Part shown: one piece after another, positions 27,827 through 37,785 of the stretch
Position numbering within the stretch: the first letter of the stretch is position 1
How the letters are laid out: every line of letters begins with the position of its first letter
From: Ruminococcus flavefaciens
GTDB lineage: Bacteria > Bacillota > Clostridia > Oscillospirales > Ruminococcaceae
NCBI GenBank assembly: GCA_015067005.1
Contig: SVNH01000001.1
Coordinates: 186,001-250,000 of the forward strand
Length of the DNA: 64,000 nt
Reading direction: 5' to 3'
Made by a program: the position numbers and the translations under genes
Notes under the pieces: generated by a model
Seen by the model: only the letters and a program-made list of their open reading frames with translations
The model's database searches: none
Told to the model about the DNA's origin: nothing

Positions 27827-28729
27827 ATGGGCGAACAGTTCTGGTGGTTCTATGACATAATAGCATTGGCGGTTATATTTACCTGTGTATTTATTTCCGC
27901 AAGAAAGGGTGCAATGCACGCAGTATCTATGCTGATAGCATATGTGCTTGCGTTTGGTTTAGCATTCTCGTTCAGCGCAGCTCTTGGCGGAGCTATCGCT
28001 GATAATCTGATAACAAATAGCAATACGAAAAAGATAAATACTACTCTGAGCGGATATAAGTTTACAGCAAAGGTCACAGAATATATCAATACGCTCGACT
28101 ATGATGTAAATGTTGATTCAAAGCAGATCGAAGAGATATACAGAGGCAATAAGAATTATAACGATGAACTGCTGAAGTATGTCAATAACAGAAAGGGTAA
28201 GAAGGTCGAGGAGGACCCTATGCGCTTTGCGAAGCGTATGAATGAGTGCTATTCTCAGATGATAAGAAGCATAGTCGGAGAAAATCTCAATAAGTATTCG
28301 GCAGAGGTGGCTGCAAAGAAGGTCATCGACGATCCGGAGTCATTCAACGAGCTCATCCCTATGCTGATGAATAAGGAAGATAAATCAGAAGCGGCTGAAT
28401 ACATATCCGAGAACTATGTTCAGGAGGCTTATGAAACTATATCAAAGCTGCTCTGCTTTATAATCATGTTCACTCTCGCTTTCATTGCGCTGCTGATGTT
28501 CTTCAGATCAATGCTCGGAAATCAGTATCATGAGATGAGGATACCGGCACACGTCGGAGGTGCTCTGATCGGCATACCGAAGGGCATCATACTATGCTTT
28601 GCCGCTGCGGCAGTAATAAGGCTTTATGTTGTGCTCGGCAGCGATGAAATGTTGTTCTTCAATTTCAATGCTATTGATAAGACATACATTTTCAAGCATA
28701 TGTATAATAATGTTGCAGATATGATGTAA
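27827..28729 (+). CDS. CvpA-like membrane protein
   Basis: A 300-residue membrane protein. The first 60 residues contain two hydrophobic helices with the SARKGAMHAVSMLIAYVLAF pattern of CvpA-family proteins. A long soluble charged segment (about residues 65-200) follows, then two to three more helices near residues 205-285. CvpA proteins are linked with colicin V export and envelope homeostasis, but the function is unclear. ATG 27827 is chosen because GGTGAT lies 9 bases upstream; a GTG at 27815 is in frame. A ClpE-like ATPase follows after 64 bp. Confidence 0.65.
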   Translation: MGEQFWWFYDIIALAVIFTCVFISARKGAMHAVSMLIAYVLAFGLAFSFSAALGGAIADNLITNSNTKKINTTLSGYKFTAKVTEYINTLDYDVNVDSKQIEEIYRGNKNYNDELLKYVNNRKGKKVEEDPMRFAKRMNECYSQMIRSIVGENLNKYSAEVAAKKVIDDPESFNELIPMLMNKEDKSEAAEYISENYVQEAYETISKLLCFIIMFTLAFIALLMFFRSMLGNQYHEMRIPAHVGGALIGIPKGIILCFAAAAVIRLYVVLGSDEMLFFNFNAIDKTYIFKHMYNNVADMM

Positions 28730-28793
28730 CATAAAGGATGTTGGCGGGATAGTTCCGCAAAAAGGCAATAATAATACAGGAGGATACAGCCTG

Positions 28794-31127
28794 ATGATAA
28801 TGTGCAGCAAATGCAAGAAAAGACCTGCGGTGGTGTTTATAACATCAGTGCAGGGCAATGAGAAGAAGAATGAGGGACTCTGCCTTTCGTGTGCGCGAAA
28901 GAACAATATCCCTCAGGTGGCAGAATATATGGATCGCCTTGGCATAACTGATGAGGAGATCGACCAGCTTTCCGATCAGATGATGGGAATGCTCGACGGA
29001 GACTCCTTTGAGATGGGCGGTTCAGGTCTGATGCCTGATTTCATCTCGAATATGTTCGGCGGGGATGCCCCTCAGGACGAAAATGCTGACGATAATGCAG
29101 AGCACGAACCGGATAAGAGATCCGGCGGAGAGACTTCAAGTGAAAAACGCGAAAAGAAAGGTCTTTTCGGCAGAAATAAGGAGAAAAAACGCAAGGAACT
29201 CAAATTCCTCGGTAGCTACTGTACTAACCTTTCACAGAAGGCGGCTGACGGCGAACTTGATAACATAATCGGCAGAGATAAGGAGATCGCGCGTGTTGTT
29301 CAGATACTTTCACGCCGTACAAAGAACAATCCTTGCCTCATAGGTGAGCCGGGTGTAGGTAAGACCGCTATCGCTGAGGGTATCGCTTTGCGTATCAATG
29401 AGGGCAATGTACCTTTCAACCTTGCTGATAAGAAGCTCTATCTGCTTGATCTTACCGCTCTCGTTGCCGGTACTCAGTTCCGCGGACAGTTCGAGAGCCG
29501 TGTTAAAGGTCTCGTTGACGAGGTAAAGCGCGAAGGAAATATCATCCTCTTTATCGACGAAGTACACAATCTTGTCGGAGCAGGCGATTCAGAGGGCTCA
29601 ATGAATGCCGCAAATATCCTCAAACCGGCACTCTCACGCGGTGAGGTGCAGGTCATCGGTGCAACAACATTCGGTGAATACAGAAAATATATTGAAAAGG
29701 ATTCCGCTCTTGAAAGACGTTTTCAGCCGGTAACAGTTACCGAGCCGACTATCGAAGATACAGTTGATGTCCTTCTTGGTATAAAGAAGTATTATGAGGA
29801 GTACCATAGGGTACACATTTCGGATTATCTTGTGAGAGCGTGTGCCGTTCTCTCGGAGAGGTATATCACTGACAGATTTCTGCCGGATAAGGCGATAGAC
29901 CTCCTCGATGAAGGCTGTGCAAGGGCTTGTATACGCTCGCCTGAGATAGCTGAGTATTCAAAGATGAAGAAGGAAATTGAAGTCCTTGAAGGAATGGAGA
30001 AGGAAATATCCGAACAGCAGGAGCCGGATTATCAGGCACTTGCCGAGGTCAAGGGAAAGCTTATCCATGCCCGCGAGGATATTGAAAAGCTGAAAGAAAA
30101 GGCAGAGAACGTTCAGGTCACTGAAGGCGACATCACTAAGGTCGTTGAGCTGTGGACCGGTATCCCGGCAAGCAAGATAGCTGAAACTGAATTCCTGAAG
30201 ATAGCTAAGCTTGAGGATGAGCTCAAAAAGCGCGTTCTTGGTCAGGATGAGGCTGTTGAAACACTCGCAAAAGCTATCAAGCGTACAAGAGTACGTCTCA
30301 ATAAGCGCCGCAGACCGGCTTCGTTCATTTTTGTAGGACCGACCGGCGTTGGTAAGACAGAACTCGTAAAGGCTCTTGCCGAAGAGATGTTTGATTCGCC
30401 TGAGCCGCTTATACGTCTCGATATGACGGAATATATGGAAAAACACTCCGTTGCGAGGATGATAGGCTCGCCTCCGGGATATGTCGGATACGATGAGGCT
30501 GGACAGCTTACCGAAAAGGTGCGCCGCCGTCCTTATTCCGTTATCCTCTTCGACGAGATAGAGAAGGCACATCCGGATGTTATGAACATCCTTATGCAGA
30601 TACTCGATGAGGGCAAGATAGACGATGCTCAGGGCAGAACTATCAACTTTGAAAATACCATTATCTGCATGACTTCAAATGCAGGTTCGACCGATAAAAC
30701 TGTCGGAGTAGGCTTCAACAGAACAGAGAATGAGATCTCGAAGGATAAGGCTATGAAGGGACTGCGTGATTTCCTGCGCCCTGAGTTTATCAGCCGTATT
30801 GATGAGATAGTAGTGTTCAGACAGCTTACAAAGGAGAATTTTGCTCATATCGCAGCACTTATGCTCGATGAGATGAAGGAGCCTCTTGCTGAGAAGAATA
30901 TCACTCTCAGTTATACTGATGAAGCGCTTGAACTTATTGCTGAGAAGTCTTTCGGAAAGCCTTACGGTGCGCGTGACATACGCAGAGTGATCCGTCAGGA
31001 TGTCGAGGATAAGGTCGCGGAGATCGTAATAGAAAAGGCTTCTGAGACTGAAAGCATTGATGTAAGTGTTGCAGACGGTGCGATCATTGTTGTGGGAAAA
31101 GCAAGGGAGCAGTCAGGCAATGAATAA
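28794..31127 (+). CDS. ClpE-like AAA+ protease ATPase with N-terminal zinc finger
   Basis: Two-domain Hsp100 unfoldase, 777 residues. Cys4, Cys7, Cys30 and Cys33 form a treble-clef-like zinc finger as in ClpE. A charged low-complexity linker (residues 75-135) follows. AAA+ domain 1 has Walker A GEPGVGKT (about 184) and [15 protein letters not shown]+ domain 2 has GPTGVGKT (about 515) and [19 protein letters not shown] near residue 643 matches the hydrophobic G-F loop that docks to ClpP, so it probably feeds ClpP. An AGGAGG lies 10 bases upstream. The next gene overlaps its end by 8 bp. It could also be named ClpC-like; the zinc finger favours ClpE. Confidence 0.85.
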   Translation: MIMCSKCKKRPAVVFITSVQGNEKKNEGLCLSCARKNNIPQVAEYMDRLGITDEEIDQLSDQMMGMLDGDSFEMGGSGLMPDFISNMFGGDAPQDENADDNAEHEPDKRSGGETSSEKREKKGLFGRNKEKKRKELKFLGSYCTNLSQKAADGELDNIIGRDKEIARVVQILSRRTKNNPCLIGEPGVGKTAIAEGIALRINEGNVPFNLADKKLYLLDLTALVAGTQFRGQFESRVKGLVDEVKREGNIILFIDEVHNLVGAGDSEGSMNAANILKPALSRGEVQVIGATTFGEYRKYIEKDSALERRFQPVTVTEPTIEDTVDVLLGIKKYYEEYHRVHISDYLVRACAVLSERYITDRFLPDKAIDLLDEGCARACIRSPEIAEYSKMKKEIEVLEGMEKEISEQQEPDYQALAEVKGKLIHAREDIEKLKEKAENVQVTEGDITKVVELWTGIPASKIAETEFLKIAKLEDELKKRVLGQDEAVETLAKAIKRTRVRLNKRRRPASFIFVGPTGVGKTELVKALAEEMFDSPEPLIRLDMTEYMEKHSVARMIGSPPGYVGYDEAGQLTEKVRRRPYSVILFDEIEKAHPDVMNILMQILDEGKIDDAQGRTINFENTIICMTSNAGSTDKTVGVGFNRTENEISKDKAMKGLRDFLRPEFISRIDEIVVFRQLTKENFAHIAALMLDEMKEPLAEKNITLSYTDEALELIAEKSFGKPYGARDIRRVIRQDVEDKVAEIVIEKASETESIDVSVADGAIIVVGKAREQSGNE

Positions 31128-31791
31128 CAGGTTCCTCGCGCTGGCAGCTGCCGCTGTTATGACTTTTTCGGCTGCCGGATGCAGTTCGGACAGCAGCGGA
31201 AGCAGCAGCTCATCAGCTGTCGAAGCTTCGGGCAAAACGGATATGTTCGTGAGCAGAAAGCTTTTTGAACAGGACTACGAAGGCGTAAACGATATAGACG
31301 AAGGTCCGCTGCTCTCAATAGGCAAAACAAAGGCAAAAGCCGGTGATATTGCCGAGGTCAGGCTTTATGTCGATAATGCAAAGGACAAATGGAGTATGTG
31401 TGCGCTGCACATAACCTACCCGGATGTTCTTGAATGTATAAAAGACGAAAACGATGAGGCGAAATTCAGCACCGGCGAGGCGCTCGACAAGTCTATTGCT
31501 GCGGTAACGCAGGTCTGGGACTCTAACTTACCGGAAGATTTACAGAAATACAAGCGCTTTGCAGCTTATATTACCACTATTTTCGATGGTAATACAGGCG
31601 GTGACGGTGAAATATGCACATTCTATTTCAAGATCCCTGAAAATGCTGAATCAGGTACAGTCTATGATATAGATTATTACTATTCAAGCAACCAGTATAC
31701 AAAAGATGTGTTCTCGAACGATCAGGAAGACGCTGAAATGGAAAAATATGCATTTTCACATTGCAAGAGCGGCTCGATAACCGTTGAATAA
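31120..31791 (+). CDS. Lipoprotein with a cohesin-like domain
   Basis: A 223-residue predicted lipoprotein: signal peptide with lipobox SAAGC (Cys about residue 22), a Ser/Gly linker, then one beta-rich domain of about 150 residues. The domain starts with a GKTKAKAGDIAEVRLYVDN-like strand pair, passes SMCALHITYP and ends GEICTFYFKIPENAESG and SGSITVE. This strand order is typical of cohesin modules, which bind dockerins in ruminococcal cellulosomes and amylosomes. The match is to the pattern, not to a searched profile. Start 31120 overlaps the clp gene by 8 bp; a terminator follows its stop. Confidence 0.6.
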   Translation: MNNRFLALAAAAVMTFSAAGCSSDSSGSSSSSAVEASGKTDMFVSRKLFEQDYEGVNDIDEGPLLSIGKTKAKAGDIAEVRLYVDNAKDKWSMCALHITYPDVLECIKDENDEAKFSTGEALDKSIAAVTQVWDSNLPEDLQKYKRFAAYITTIFDGNTGGDGEICTFYFKIPENAESGTVYDIDYYYSSNQYTKDVFSNDQEDAEMEKYAFSHCKSGSITVE

Positions 31792-31796
31792 TACTT

Positions 31797-31838
31797 ACTG
31801 ACGACAAGAGGGAACTCCCGCTTGCCGTCAGTTTTTTA
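31797..31838 (+). terminator. Intrinsic terminator after the cohesin-like gene
   Basis: A 17-base stem with two mismatches (31797-31813 with 31816-31832) is followed by TTTTTTAT. It closes the long co-directional run that starts at ruvC. Confidence 0.8.
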
Positions 31839-31885
31839 TATTCATGAAGCTGCCGGCTTAAAAATGTTATTTTTTACATTCTCTG

Positions 31886-31914
31886 TTGCTTTATCTTTTT
31901 TTTTATGTTATAAT
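31886..31914 (+). promoter_or_regulatory. Promoter of the flippase gene
   Basis: TTGCTT (31886-31891), a 17-base T-rich spacer and TATAAT (31909-31914) lie 36 bases before the ATG. Confidence 0.7.
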
Positions 31915-31950
31915 GGTAGTTATGAACAAAAGTATATGGAGAGTGAACAA

Positions 31951-33387
31951 ATGAATAAATATAAAAAACTCGCGTTCAACACCATGATATTCGCAATAGG
32001 CAGCTTCGGTTCAAAAATACTTGTCCTGCTGCTTACACGTCTTTATACCAATAATATCAGCCCTGCGGATTCGAGTACAAAGGAACTCCTCGAAATAACT
32101 GCATACTTCCTTATCCCTATCTTCACTTTCTCTATGACTGAGGCGATAATCCGTTTCGGTCTCGATGACAGATACGATAAAACGGAAGTGTTTACTACGG
32201 CAACGGTATTGAATACTCTCGGTCTCGGACTTATGATAGTGTTGTCGCCGCTGTTCAGGTTGTTCCAGTTTTTCGATTTCCTTAACGGCTATACTGTGCT
32301 GTTGATGATATATGTCTGCACTTCGGCATTCCGGGCGCTGTGTTCTCAGTTTGTACGTGCAAGAGGTCTCGTTAAGCTCTTTTCGCTCGATGGTATACTC
32401 GCAACGCTTACGCTCCTCATTTTCAACATTGTTTTCATTTCGAGCCTGCACTGGGGAGTTAAGGGCTTCATGCTCTCGATAATCCTTTCCGATCTATGCT
32501 CGGCTATATTCCTTATACTTGTTGCTAAGCTTTACGAGTTTCTCGATTTCAAGCGCTATAACAAGAAACTTGCTACAAGCATGATGCGCTTTGCTGTTCC
32601 GCTTATCCCGACTATCGTTATGTGGGTAATAACCGGCTTCTCAGACCGTCTTTTTATCCGCTATATGCACAGCGACAAGGTCGCACTCGGTGAAAGCGCC
32701 GCAGGTATATACGGCTATGCGACTAAGGTACCGAACCTTATTTCAATGGTCTCAACTATCTTCTTTCAGGCATGGAATATGTCGGCTATCATGGAGAATG
32801 ATTCTGCCGACAGAAGCAGGTTCTATGAAAAGGTCTACTCCGCTTACGAGTCTATACTCTTTATCGCTTCTGCATTCCTGATCGCAGGTATTGAGATCGT
32901 TACTCCGATATTCATAAGCACATCACGCTTCGGTGAATACAGCAGCGTTTCACAATACACTCCGATACTGGTAGTTGCGGTACTGTTCATGTGTCTCGAT
33001 CAGTTCCTCAGCAGTATCTACACTGCTACCAAGCATACCAAGAACTCATTCTGGACAAGTTTTGCTGCAAGTATGGCAAATATAGTCCTCAACTTCTTCC
33101 TTATTCCTGAATGGGGAATACAGGGAGCTTGCATCGCTACATTCCTCAGCTACTATCTCTGCTTCTGGTCGAGAATGATAGATGCCCGTTACTATGTTCC
33201 GTTTAAGTTCGATCCTGTAAAATCCTGTATAAATACGACCGTTCTCTTACTTATGTGCTGGGTGATGATAGCTAAGCTTCCACTTTATGGACTCTGGCTG
33301 TTCATAATGCTTGCTTTTGAGCTGGCTGTAAACTACAAGGCACTTATTATAACAGTAAGAAAGATCACGGGAAAAAACGAAGCCTGA
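31951..33387 (+). CDS. Polysaccharide/lipid flippase of the MOP superfamily
   Basis: Polytopic membrane protein of 478 residues with about 12-14 predicted helices, matching the Wzx/MATE-like polysaccharide biosynthesis family that flips lipid-linked glycans. N-terminal MIFAIGSFGSKILVLLLTRLY and the mid-protein segment AAGIYGYATKVPNLISM are typical. ATG 31951 has GGAG 9 bases upstream and follows a strong promoter; upstream in-frame codons fall within the promoter. It is a single-gene unit with its own terminator. The substrate is unknown. Confidence 0.8.
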   Translation: MNKYKKLAFNTMIFAIGSFGSKILVLLLTRLYTNNISPADSSTKELLEITAYFLIPIFTFSMTEAIIRFGLDDRYDKTEVFTTATVLNTLGLGLMIVLSPLFRLFQFFDFLNGYTVLLMIYVCTSAFRALCSQFVRARGLVKLFSLDGILATLTLLIFNIVFISSLHWGVKGFMLSIILSDLCSAIFLILVAKLYEFLDFKRYNKKLATSMMRFAVPLIPTIVMWVITGFSDRLFIRYMHSDKVALGESAAGIYGYATKVPNLISMVSTIFFQAWNMSAIMENDSADRSRFYEKVYSAYESILFIASAFLIAGIEIVTPIFISTSRFGEYSSVSQYTPILVVAVLFMCLDQFLSSIYTATKHTKNSFWTSFAASMANIVLNFFLIPEWGIQGACIATFLSYYLCFWSRMIDARYYVPFKFDPVKSCINTTVLLLMCWVMIAKLPLYGLWLFIMLAFELAVNYKALIITVRKITGKNEA

Positions 33388-33393
33388 AATTAT

Positions 33394-33427
33394 GGACTGC
33401 ACTGACTGAAGCTGTGCAGTCCTTTTG
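33394..33427 (+). terminator. Terminator after the flippase gene
   Basis: A perfect 9-bp stem (33394-33402 with 33414-33422) with an 11-base loop is followed by TTTTGATTT. Confidence 0.7.
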
Positions 33428-33461
33428 ATTTGGGTTATGAATTTAAAAAAATTCCGGATAC

Positions 33462-33490
33462 TTGACATTTTATATTACCTGTGGTATAAT
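33462..33490 (+). promoter_or_regulatory. Promoter of the Trp T-box / trpB2 unit
   Basis: Perfect TTGACA (33462-33467), 17-base spacer and perfect TATAAT (33485-33490). Confidence 0.85.
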
Positions 33491-33496
33491 GTCGGT

Positions 33497-33790
33497 AGAA
33501 TATTAAACCGTTGAAGAAGAGTAAGTAATTCCGGCATGGATTTTCAGAGAGCCAGTGGTCGATGTGAACTGGTATGAAGCGCGGGAATGAATGGACTTCT
33601 GAGGGCGAACTGAAGGCAATGTTTCATCGCAGATGTGCTGTGTAGGCGAGCCGCAGTGGAACTGCGTTAACAATCCGGCATACGAGAAAGTATGCATTGA
33701 GTGGACGCAGAGCGTCAAGCAGGGTGGCACCGCAGAATGAGATTATCACTTCTGTCCCGGCATATGAATTGTCGGGGCGGAAGTTTTTTA
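33497..33790 (+). promoter_or_regulatory. T-box leader, tryptophan-specific
   Basis: The tRNA-sensing leader shows the AGAGAGCCAGTGG element at 33546-33558, a specifier codon TGG (33592-33594, in GAATGGACTTCTGAG) and the T-box AGGGTGGCACCGC at 33721-33733. A 15-bp terminator hairpin (33748-33784) with a T-run follows. TGG predicts sensing of uncharged tRNA-Trp. That agrees with the tryptophan synthase gene it controls: low charged tRNA-Trp would open transcription. Confidence 0.92.
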
Positions 33791-33834
33791 TTGCTCCGGC
33801 TAAAAACTTATTAAAACAGATAAGGAGAATCGCT

Positions 33835-35208
33835 ATGTCAAATGAAAAGATCCCATACAAGATCTATCTTGAAGAAAAGGATATGCCCAAGCAGTGGTAC
33901 AATGTTCGTGCTGATATGAAGAAGAAACCGGCACCGCTTTTAAATCCTGCAACAGGAAAGCCATGCACTGCTGAAGAACTCAGCCACGTTTTCTGTAATG
34001 AACTCGTACAGCAGGAACTCAACGAGACTGATCCTTATATCGCTATCCCTCAGGAGATTCAGGACTTCTATAAGATGTTCCGTCCATCACCGCTCATCAG
34101 AGCATATTTCCTTGAAAAGAAGCTTGGCACTCCTGCTAAGATCTACTATAAGTTCGAGGGCAACAATACAAGCGGAAGCCACAAGCTCAATTCCGCTATC
34201 GCTCAGGCTTACTATGCTAAAAAGCAGGGACTCAAGGGCGTTACTACCGAAACAGGTGCAGGTCAGTGGGGTACAGCACTTTCAATGGCTTGCTCATATT
34301 TTGATCTTGATTGTCAGGTATACATGGTAAAGGTATCTTATGAGCAGAAGCCTTTCCGCCGCGAGGTTATGCGTACATACGGTGCTAACGTAACTCCTTC
34401 TCCTTCCATGACAACAGAGGTCGGCAGAAAGATACTTGCTGAATTCCCTGAAACCGGCGGAAGCCTCGGCTGCGCTATCTCAGAGGCTGTTGAGGCTGCA
34501 ACTTCACAGGAAGGCTATCGCTATGTCCTCGGAAGCGTTCTCTCACAGGTACTTCTCCACCAGACTGTTATCGGTCTTGAGTGTAAGACTGCACTTGATA
34601 AATACGGTGAAAAGCCAGACATCATTATCGGCTGTGCAGGCGGCGGTTCTAACCTCGGCGGACTTATCGCTCCGTTTATGGGCGAAAAACTCCGCGGTGA
34701 AGCTGATTACCAGATCATTGCTGTTGAGCCGGCTTCTTGTCCGAGCCTCACACGCGGTACTTACGCTTATGACTTCTGTGATACAGGTAAGATCTGTCCG
34801 CTCCAGAAGATGTATACTCTCGGAAGCGGCTTCATGCCTTCGCCGAACCATGCAGGCGGTCTCCGTTACCACGGTATGAGCGCTATCCTCTCTGAGCTCT
34901 ACGATCAGGGACTTATGGAGGCTCGCTCAGTTGAGCAGACATCTGTATTCGAGGCTGCTCAGCAGTTTGCAAGAGTTGAGGGTATCCTTCCTGCTCCGGA
35001 AAGCAGCCATGCTATCCGCGTTGCTATCGACGAGGCTCTCAAGTGCAAGGAAACAGGCGAGGAAAAGACTATCCTCTTCGGTCTTACAGGTACAGGATAT
35101 TTCGATATGTACGCTTATGCTGCTTACAACGATGGCAAGATGGGCGACTATATCCCGACAGATGAGGAGATCGCTAAGTCAATAGCTAATCTTCCTAAGA
35201 TCGGCTGA
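33835..35208 (+). CDS. trpB: Tryptophan synthase beta-like, TrpB2 type
   Basis: PLP enzyme that makes tryptophan from serine and indole. 457 residues with the PLP Lys near residue 116 (TSGSHKLNS), ETGAGQWGTALSMA, and the phosphate-binding GCAGGGSNLGG. The N-terminal extension (NVRADMKKKPAP) and overall length place it in the TrpB2 group, which often acts without an adjacent TrpA. No trpA or other trp gene is nearby. It is controlled by a Trp-specific T-box. AAGGAG precedes the ATG. Confidence 0.93.
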   Translation: MSNEKIPYKIYLEEKDMPKQWYNVRADMKKKPAPLLNPATGKPCTAEELSHVFCNELVQQELNETDPYIAIPQEIQDFYKMFRPSPLIRAYFLEKKLGTPAKIYYKFEGNNTSGSHKLNSAIAQAYYAKKQGLKGVTTETGAGQWGTALSMACSYFDLDCQVYMVKVSYEQKPFRREVMRTYGANVTPSPSMTTEVGRKILAEFPETGGSLGCAISEAVEAATSQEGYRYVLGSVLSQVLLHQTVIGLECKTALDKYGEKPDIIIGCAGGGSNLGGLIAPFMGEKLRGEADYQIIAVEPASCPSLTRGTYAYDFCDTGKICPLQKMYTLGSGFMPSPNHAGGLRYHGMSAILSELYDQGLMEARSVEQTSVFEAAQQFARVEGILPAPESSHAIRVAIDEALKCKETGEEKTILFGLTGTGYFDMYAYAAYNDGKMGDYIPTDEEIAKSIANLPKIG

Positions 35209-35293
35209 TAAGAAAGCTGTTTATCCGGAAGCATGAATAATTCTGTTTCCGGTGGCATAATATCAATAGGCAAACATATCTATACTTCTCTTT

Positions 35294-35320
35294 GCGGACT
35301 CTTCGGAGTCCGCCTTTTTT
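35294..35320 (+). terminator. Terminator after trpB2
   Basis: A perfect 8-bp stem (35294-35301 with 35306-35313) with a stable TTCG loop is followed by a T-run. Confidence 0.9.
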
Positions 35321-35352
35321 TACTTGTTATTCTGCGATGATGCTGTTATGAC

Positions 35353-35383
35353 GAAAAAAGGAGACTGCCGAGAGACAGTCTCC
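35353..35383 (-). terminator. Terminator after thrS (minus strand)
   Basis: A perfect 8-bp stem (35360-35367 with 35376-35383). On the minus strand it is followed by the complement of AAAAAA (35354-35359), a T-run. Confidence 0.85.
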
Positions 35384-35408
35384 TATAAGTTTATGAGTTC
35401 TGCATTTA

Positions 35409-37349
35409 TCAAAGAGTGTCGATAATATCGAGTGAGTGCTCCTCGTTCATAGTTCTGCACATTTCGATGAACTTATCAAGAGGAACGTTTTTCAGCTGTT
35501 TATTGCCTCTGATGTTGATAGAAACGAGATCGTTCTCAGCTTCGTTATCGCCTATGATAACTACATAAGGATCCTTGTAGTCCTTGAACTTTCTGATCTT
35601 GTTCTTCATGTTATCGTCAGTGTAGTCAACCTCTGCTCTGATGTGGTTCTTCTTGAGGAGGTCAGCGACCTTCTTAGCGTAGTCGTTGTGGTCAGTTCTG
35701 ATCGGTACGATACCTACCTGCATCGGTGAGAGCCAGAACGGGAATGCGCCCTTGAAGTTCTCAGTGATGATACCGATGAATCTCTCGAATGAACCGAAAA
35801 TAGCACGGTGGATCATTACAGGCTGCTTCTCGGAGCCGTCAGAAGCGATATACTTCATCTTGAAGTTGAGCGGAAGCTGGAAGTCGAGCTGGATAGTACC
35901 CATCTGCCATTCACGGCCGATAGCGTCCTTCATCTTGAGGTCGATCTTAGGACCGTAGAAAGCGCCGTCGCCCTCGTTGAGCTCGTATCCGTCCGGACCG
36001 TACTTATCTTCGAGGATAGCCTTGAGGTCAGCCTCAGCCTTGTTCCATACGTTAATGTCGCCCATGTAGTCATCAGGACGTGTTGAAAGCTCAGCCTTGT
36101 ATTCAAGACCAAAGGTATTGTACATTTCAGTAGCAATGTCCATGATGTCGTTGATCTCGGATGCAATCTGCTCCTCTGTAACGAGGATATGAGCATCGTC
36201 CTGTCTGAACTGCTGAACGCGGAACAGACCGTTGAGCTCGCCGGACTTCTCCTTACGGTGGATAACGTCTACCTGATTGAATTTGAGCGGGAGTTCCTTA
36301 TATGAACGCTGTCTGTTCATGTAAACCTTGATAGCGTTTGGACAGTTCATCGGCTTAGCACAGTAGACCTCGTTATCTTCCTCAGCAGGGATAACGAACA
36401 TACCGTCCTGATAGTGATCCCAGTGACCGGATGTTACCCAGAGTTCCTTCTTTGAGAGTACAGGACCTGAGATCTCGGTGTAGTTGTGATCTTCGTGAAC
36501 GCCTCTCCAGTATTCGAGGAGTGCGTTGAAAAGCTTCCAGCCTCTCGGGAGCCAGTAAGGCATACCCGGAGCGGTGTGATCGAACATGAAGAGGCTCAGT
36601 TCCTTGCCGAGCTTCTTGTGATCGCGGAGTTTAGCCTCTTCGATCATTTTGAGGTATTCATCGAGCATTGAAGCCTTAGGGAATGCAATAGCGTAAACAC
36701 GGGAGAGCATCTTGTTCTTCTCGTTTCCTCTCCAGTAAGCACCTGTACATGAGATAAGCTTGAAAGCCTTTACAGGTGAGGTGTCCATGAGGTGAGGACC
36801 TGCACAGAGGTCAATAAATTCACCCTGCTTGTAGAACGAGATAGGCTCCCCCTTGCCGACGTGCTCTTCACAGAGTTCAACCTTGTAAGGCTCTTCCATT
36901 TCCTTCAGCTTAGCGATAGCATCCTCAGGTGAGAGTTCAAACTGTTCGAGAGCCAGACCTTCCTTGACGATCTTCTTCATCTCAGCTTCGATCTTTTCAA
37001 GCTCCTCTGGAGTGAACGGCTTTTCGAGGTCGAAATCGTAGTAGAATCCGTTTTCGATAGCAGGTCCGATAGCGAGCTTAGCTGCCGGATAGAGTCTCTT
37101 GACTGCCTGTGCAAGAATGTGGGATGCAGTATGCCAGAAAGTCTTTTTGCCGTCGATCACGTCAAAGGTACATACCTCGAAGGTACAGTCACTGTCGATC
37201 ACTGTGCGGAGATCCTTGACCTCGCCGTTGATCTTTACGCAGCAAGCTGCCTTGTAAAGTCCCATTCCGATGCCCTTTACGATCTCAGCAGCAGACTGTG
37301 CGGATTCGATCTCGCGGACGCTGCCGTCCTTTAATGTTAATTTTATCAT
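35409..37349 (-). CDS. thrS: Threonyl-tRNA synthetase
   Basis: Charges tRNA-Thr. 646 residues with the full domain set: TGS domain (1-62), editing domain with HTASHILAQAV and the GEPI/CAGPH segment, class II catalytic core (PMNCPNAIKVY, FRVQQFRQDDAHI, the later MIHRAIFGSFERFIG) and the anticodon-binding domain (QVGIVPIRTDH). AAGGAG lies 7-8 bases before the ATG. It is co-transcribed with the small gene 36 bp upstream, both behind a Thr-specific T-box. Confidence 0.97.
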   Translation of the reverse strand: MIKLTLKDGSVREIESAQSAAEIVKGIGMGLYKAACCVKINGEVKDLRTVIDSDCTFEVCTFDVIDGKKTFWHTASHILAQAVKRLYPAAKLAIGPAIENGFYYDFDLEKPFTPEELEKIEAEMKKIVKEGLALEQFELSPEDAIAKLKEMEEPYKVELCEEHVGKGEPISFYKQGEFIDLCAGPHLMDTSPVKAFKLISCTGAYWRGNEKNKMLSRVYAIAFPKASMLDEYLKMIEEAKLRDHKKLGKELSLFMFDHTAPGMPYWLPRGWKLFNALLEYWRGVHEDHNYTEISGPVLSKKELWVTSGHWDHYQDGMFVIPAEEDNEVYCAKPMNCPNAIKVYMNRQRSYKELPLKFNQVDVIHRKEKSGELNGLFRVQQFRQDDAHILVTEEQIASEINDIMDIATEMYNTFGLEYKAELSTRPDDYMGDINVWNKAEADLKAILEDKYGPDGYELNEGDGAFYGPKIDLKMKDAIGREWQMGTIQLDFQLPLNFKMKYIASDGSEKQPVMIHRAIFGSFERFIGIITENFKGAFPFWLSPMQVGIVPIRTDHNDYAKKVADLLKKNHIRAEVDYTDDNMKNKIRKFKDYKDPYVVIIGDNEAENDLVSINIRGNKQLKNVPLDKFIEMCRTMNEEHSLDIIDTL

Positions 37350-37385
37350 GGTGATTTACTCCTTTATAATATATTTGATAATTTA

Positions 37386-37766
37386 TCATGCGACCCAGCC
37401 GGTTATCTCGAATATGCCGGAAAACAGCTCCACATGGACATATCCCTGCATATAGCCGTCGTCGGTACCGGTATCGAAGCAGACTACAATTTCATCCTCA
37501 TCAATATCCACATATACATTTTCAATGACGAGTATCTTTGCGAGTGCTTCGGGATCACCGCCTTCATAGTAACCGTCGTCGATAAGCATAGTTGCCATCT
37601 GGTTCTTACCGCCGTCAACTTTTGCGAGTTTTTCTGCGATAGAGGCGAGATTATTCATGATCTCCGACTCATCATCAACGTAGAAACGCACGATCTGAGA
37701 GGTATCCCAGATATTGTAAGGGAGTTCAAAAGCTTCTTCCTGTTCGTTATACTTTATATTGCTCAA
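37386..37766 (-). CDS. Small acidic protein of unknown function (possibly DUF2262-like)
   Basis: A 126-residue acidic protein between the Thr T-box and thrS. A perfect AGGAGGTGA lies 7 bases before a TTG at 37766; the ATG at 37787 lies upstream of that site, so the TTG start is preferred. The central helix (LASIAEKLAKVD) and the C-terminal strands (VYVDIDEDEIVVCFD, then GYMQGYVHVELF) loosely recall DUF2262, a family sometimes found among toxin-immunity proteins. The resemblance is weak. Its position makes it subject to threonine-responsive control, which is unusual for such a gene. Confidence 0.55.
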   Translation of the reverse strand: MSNIKYNEQEEAFELPYNIWDTSQIVRFYVDDESEIMNNLASIAEKLAKVDGGKNQMATMLIDDGYYEGGDPEALAKILVIENVYVDIDEDEIVVCFDTGTDDGYMQGYVHVELFSGIFEITGWVA

Positions 37767-37785
37767 AATCTCACCTCCTGAAAAC

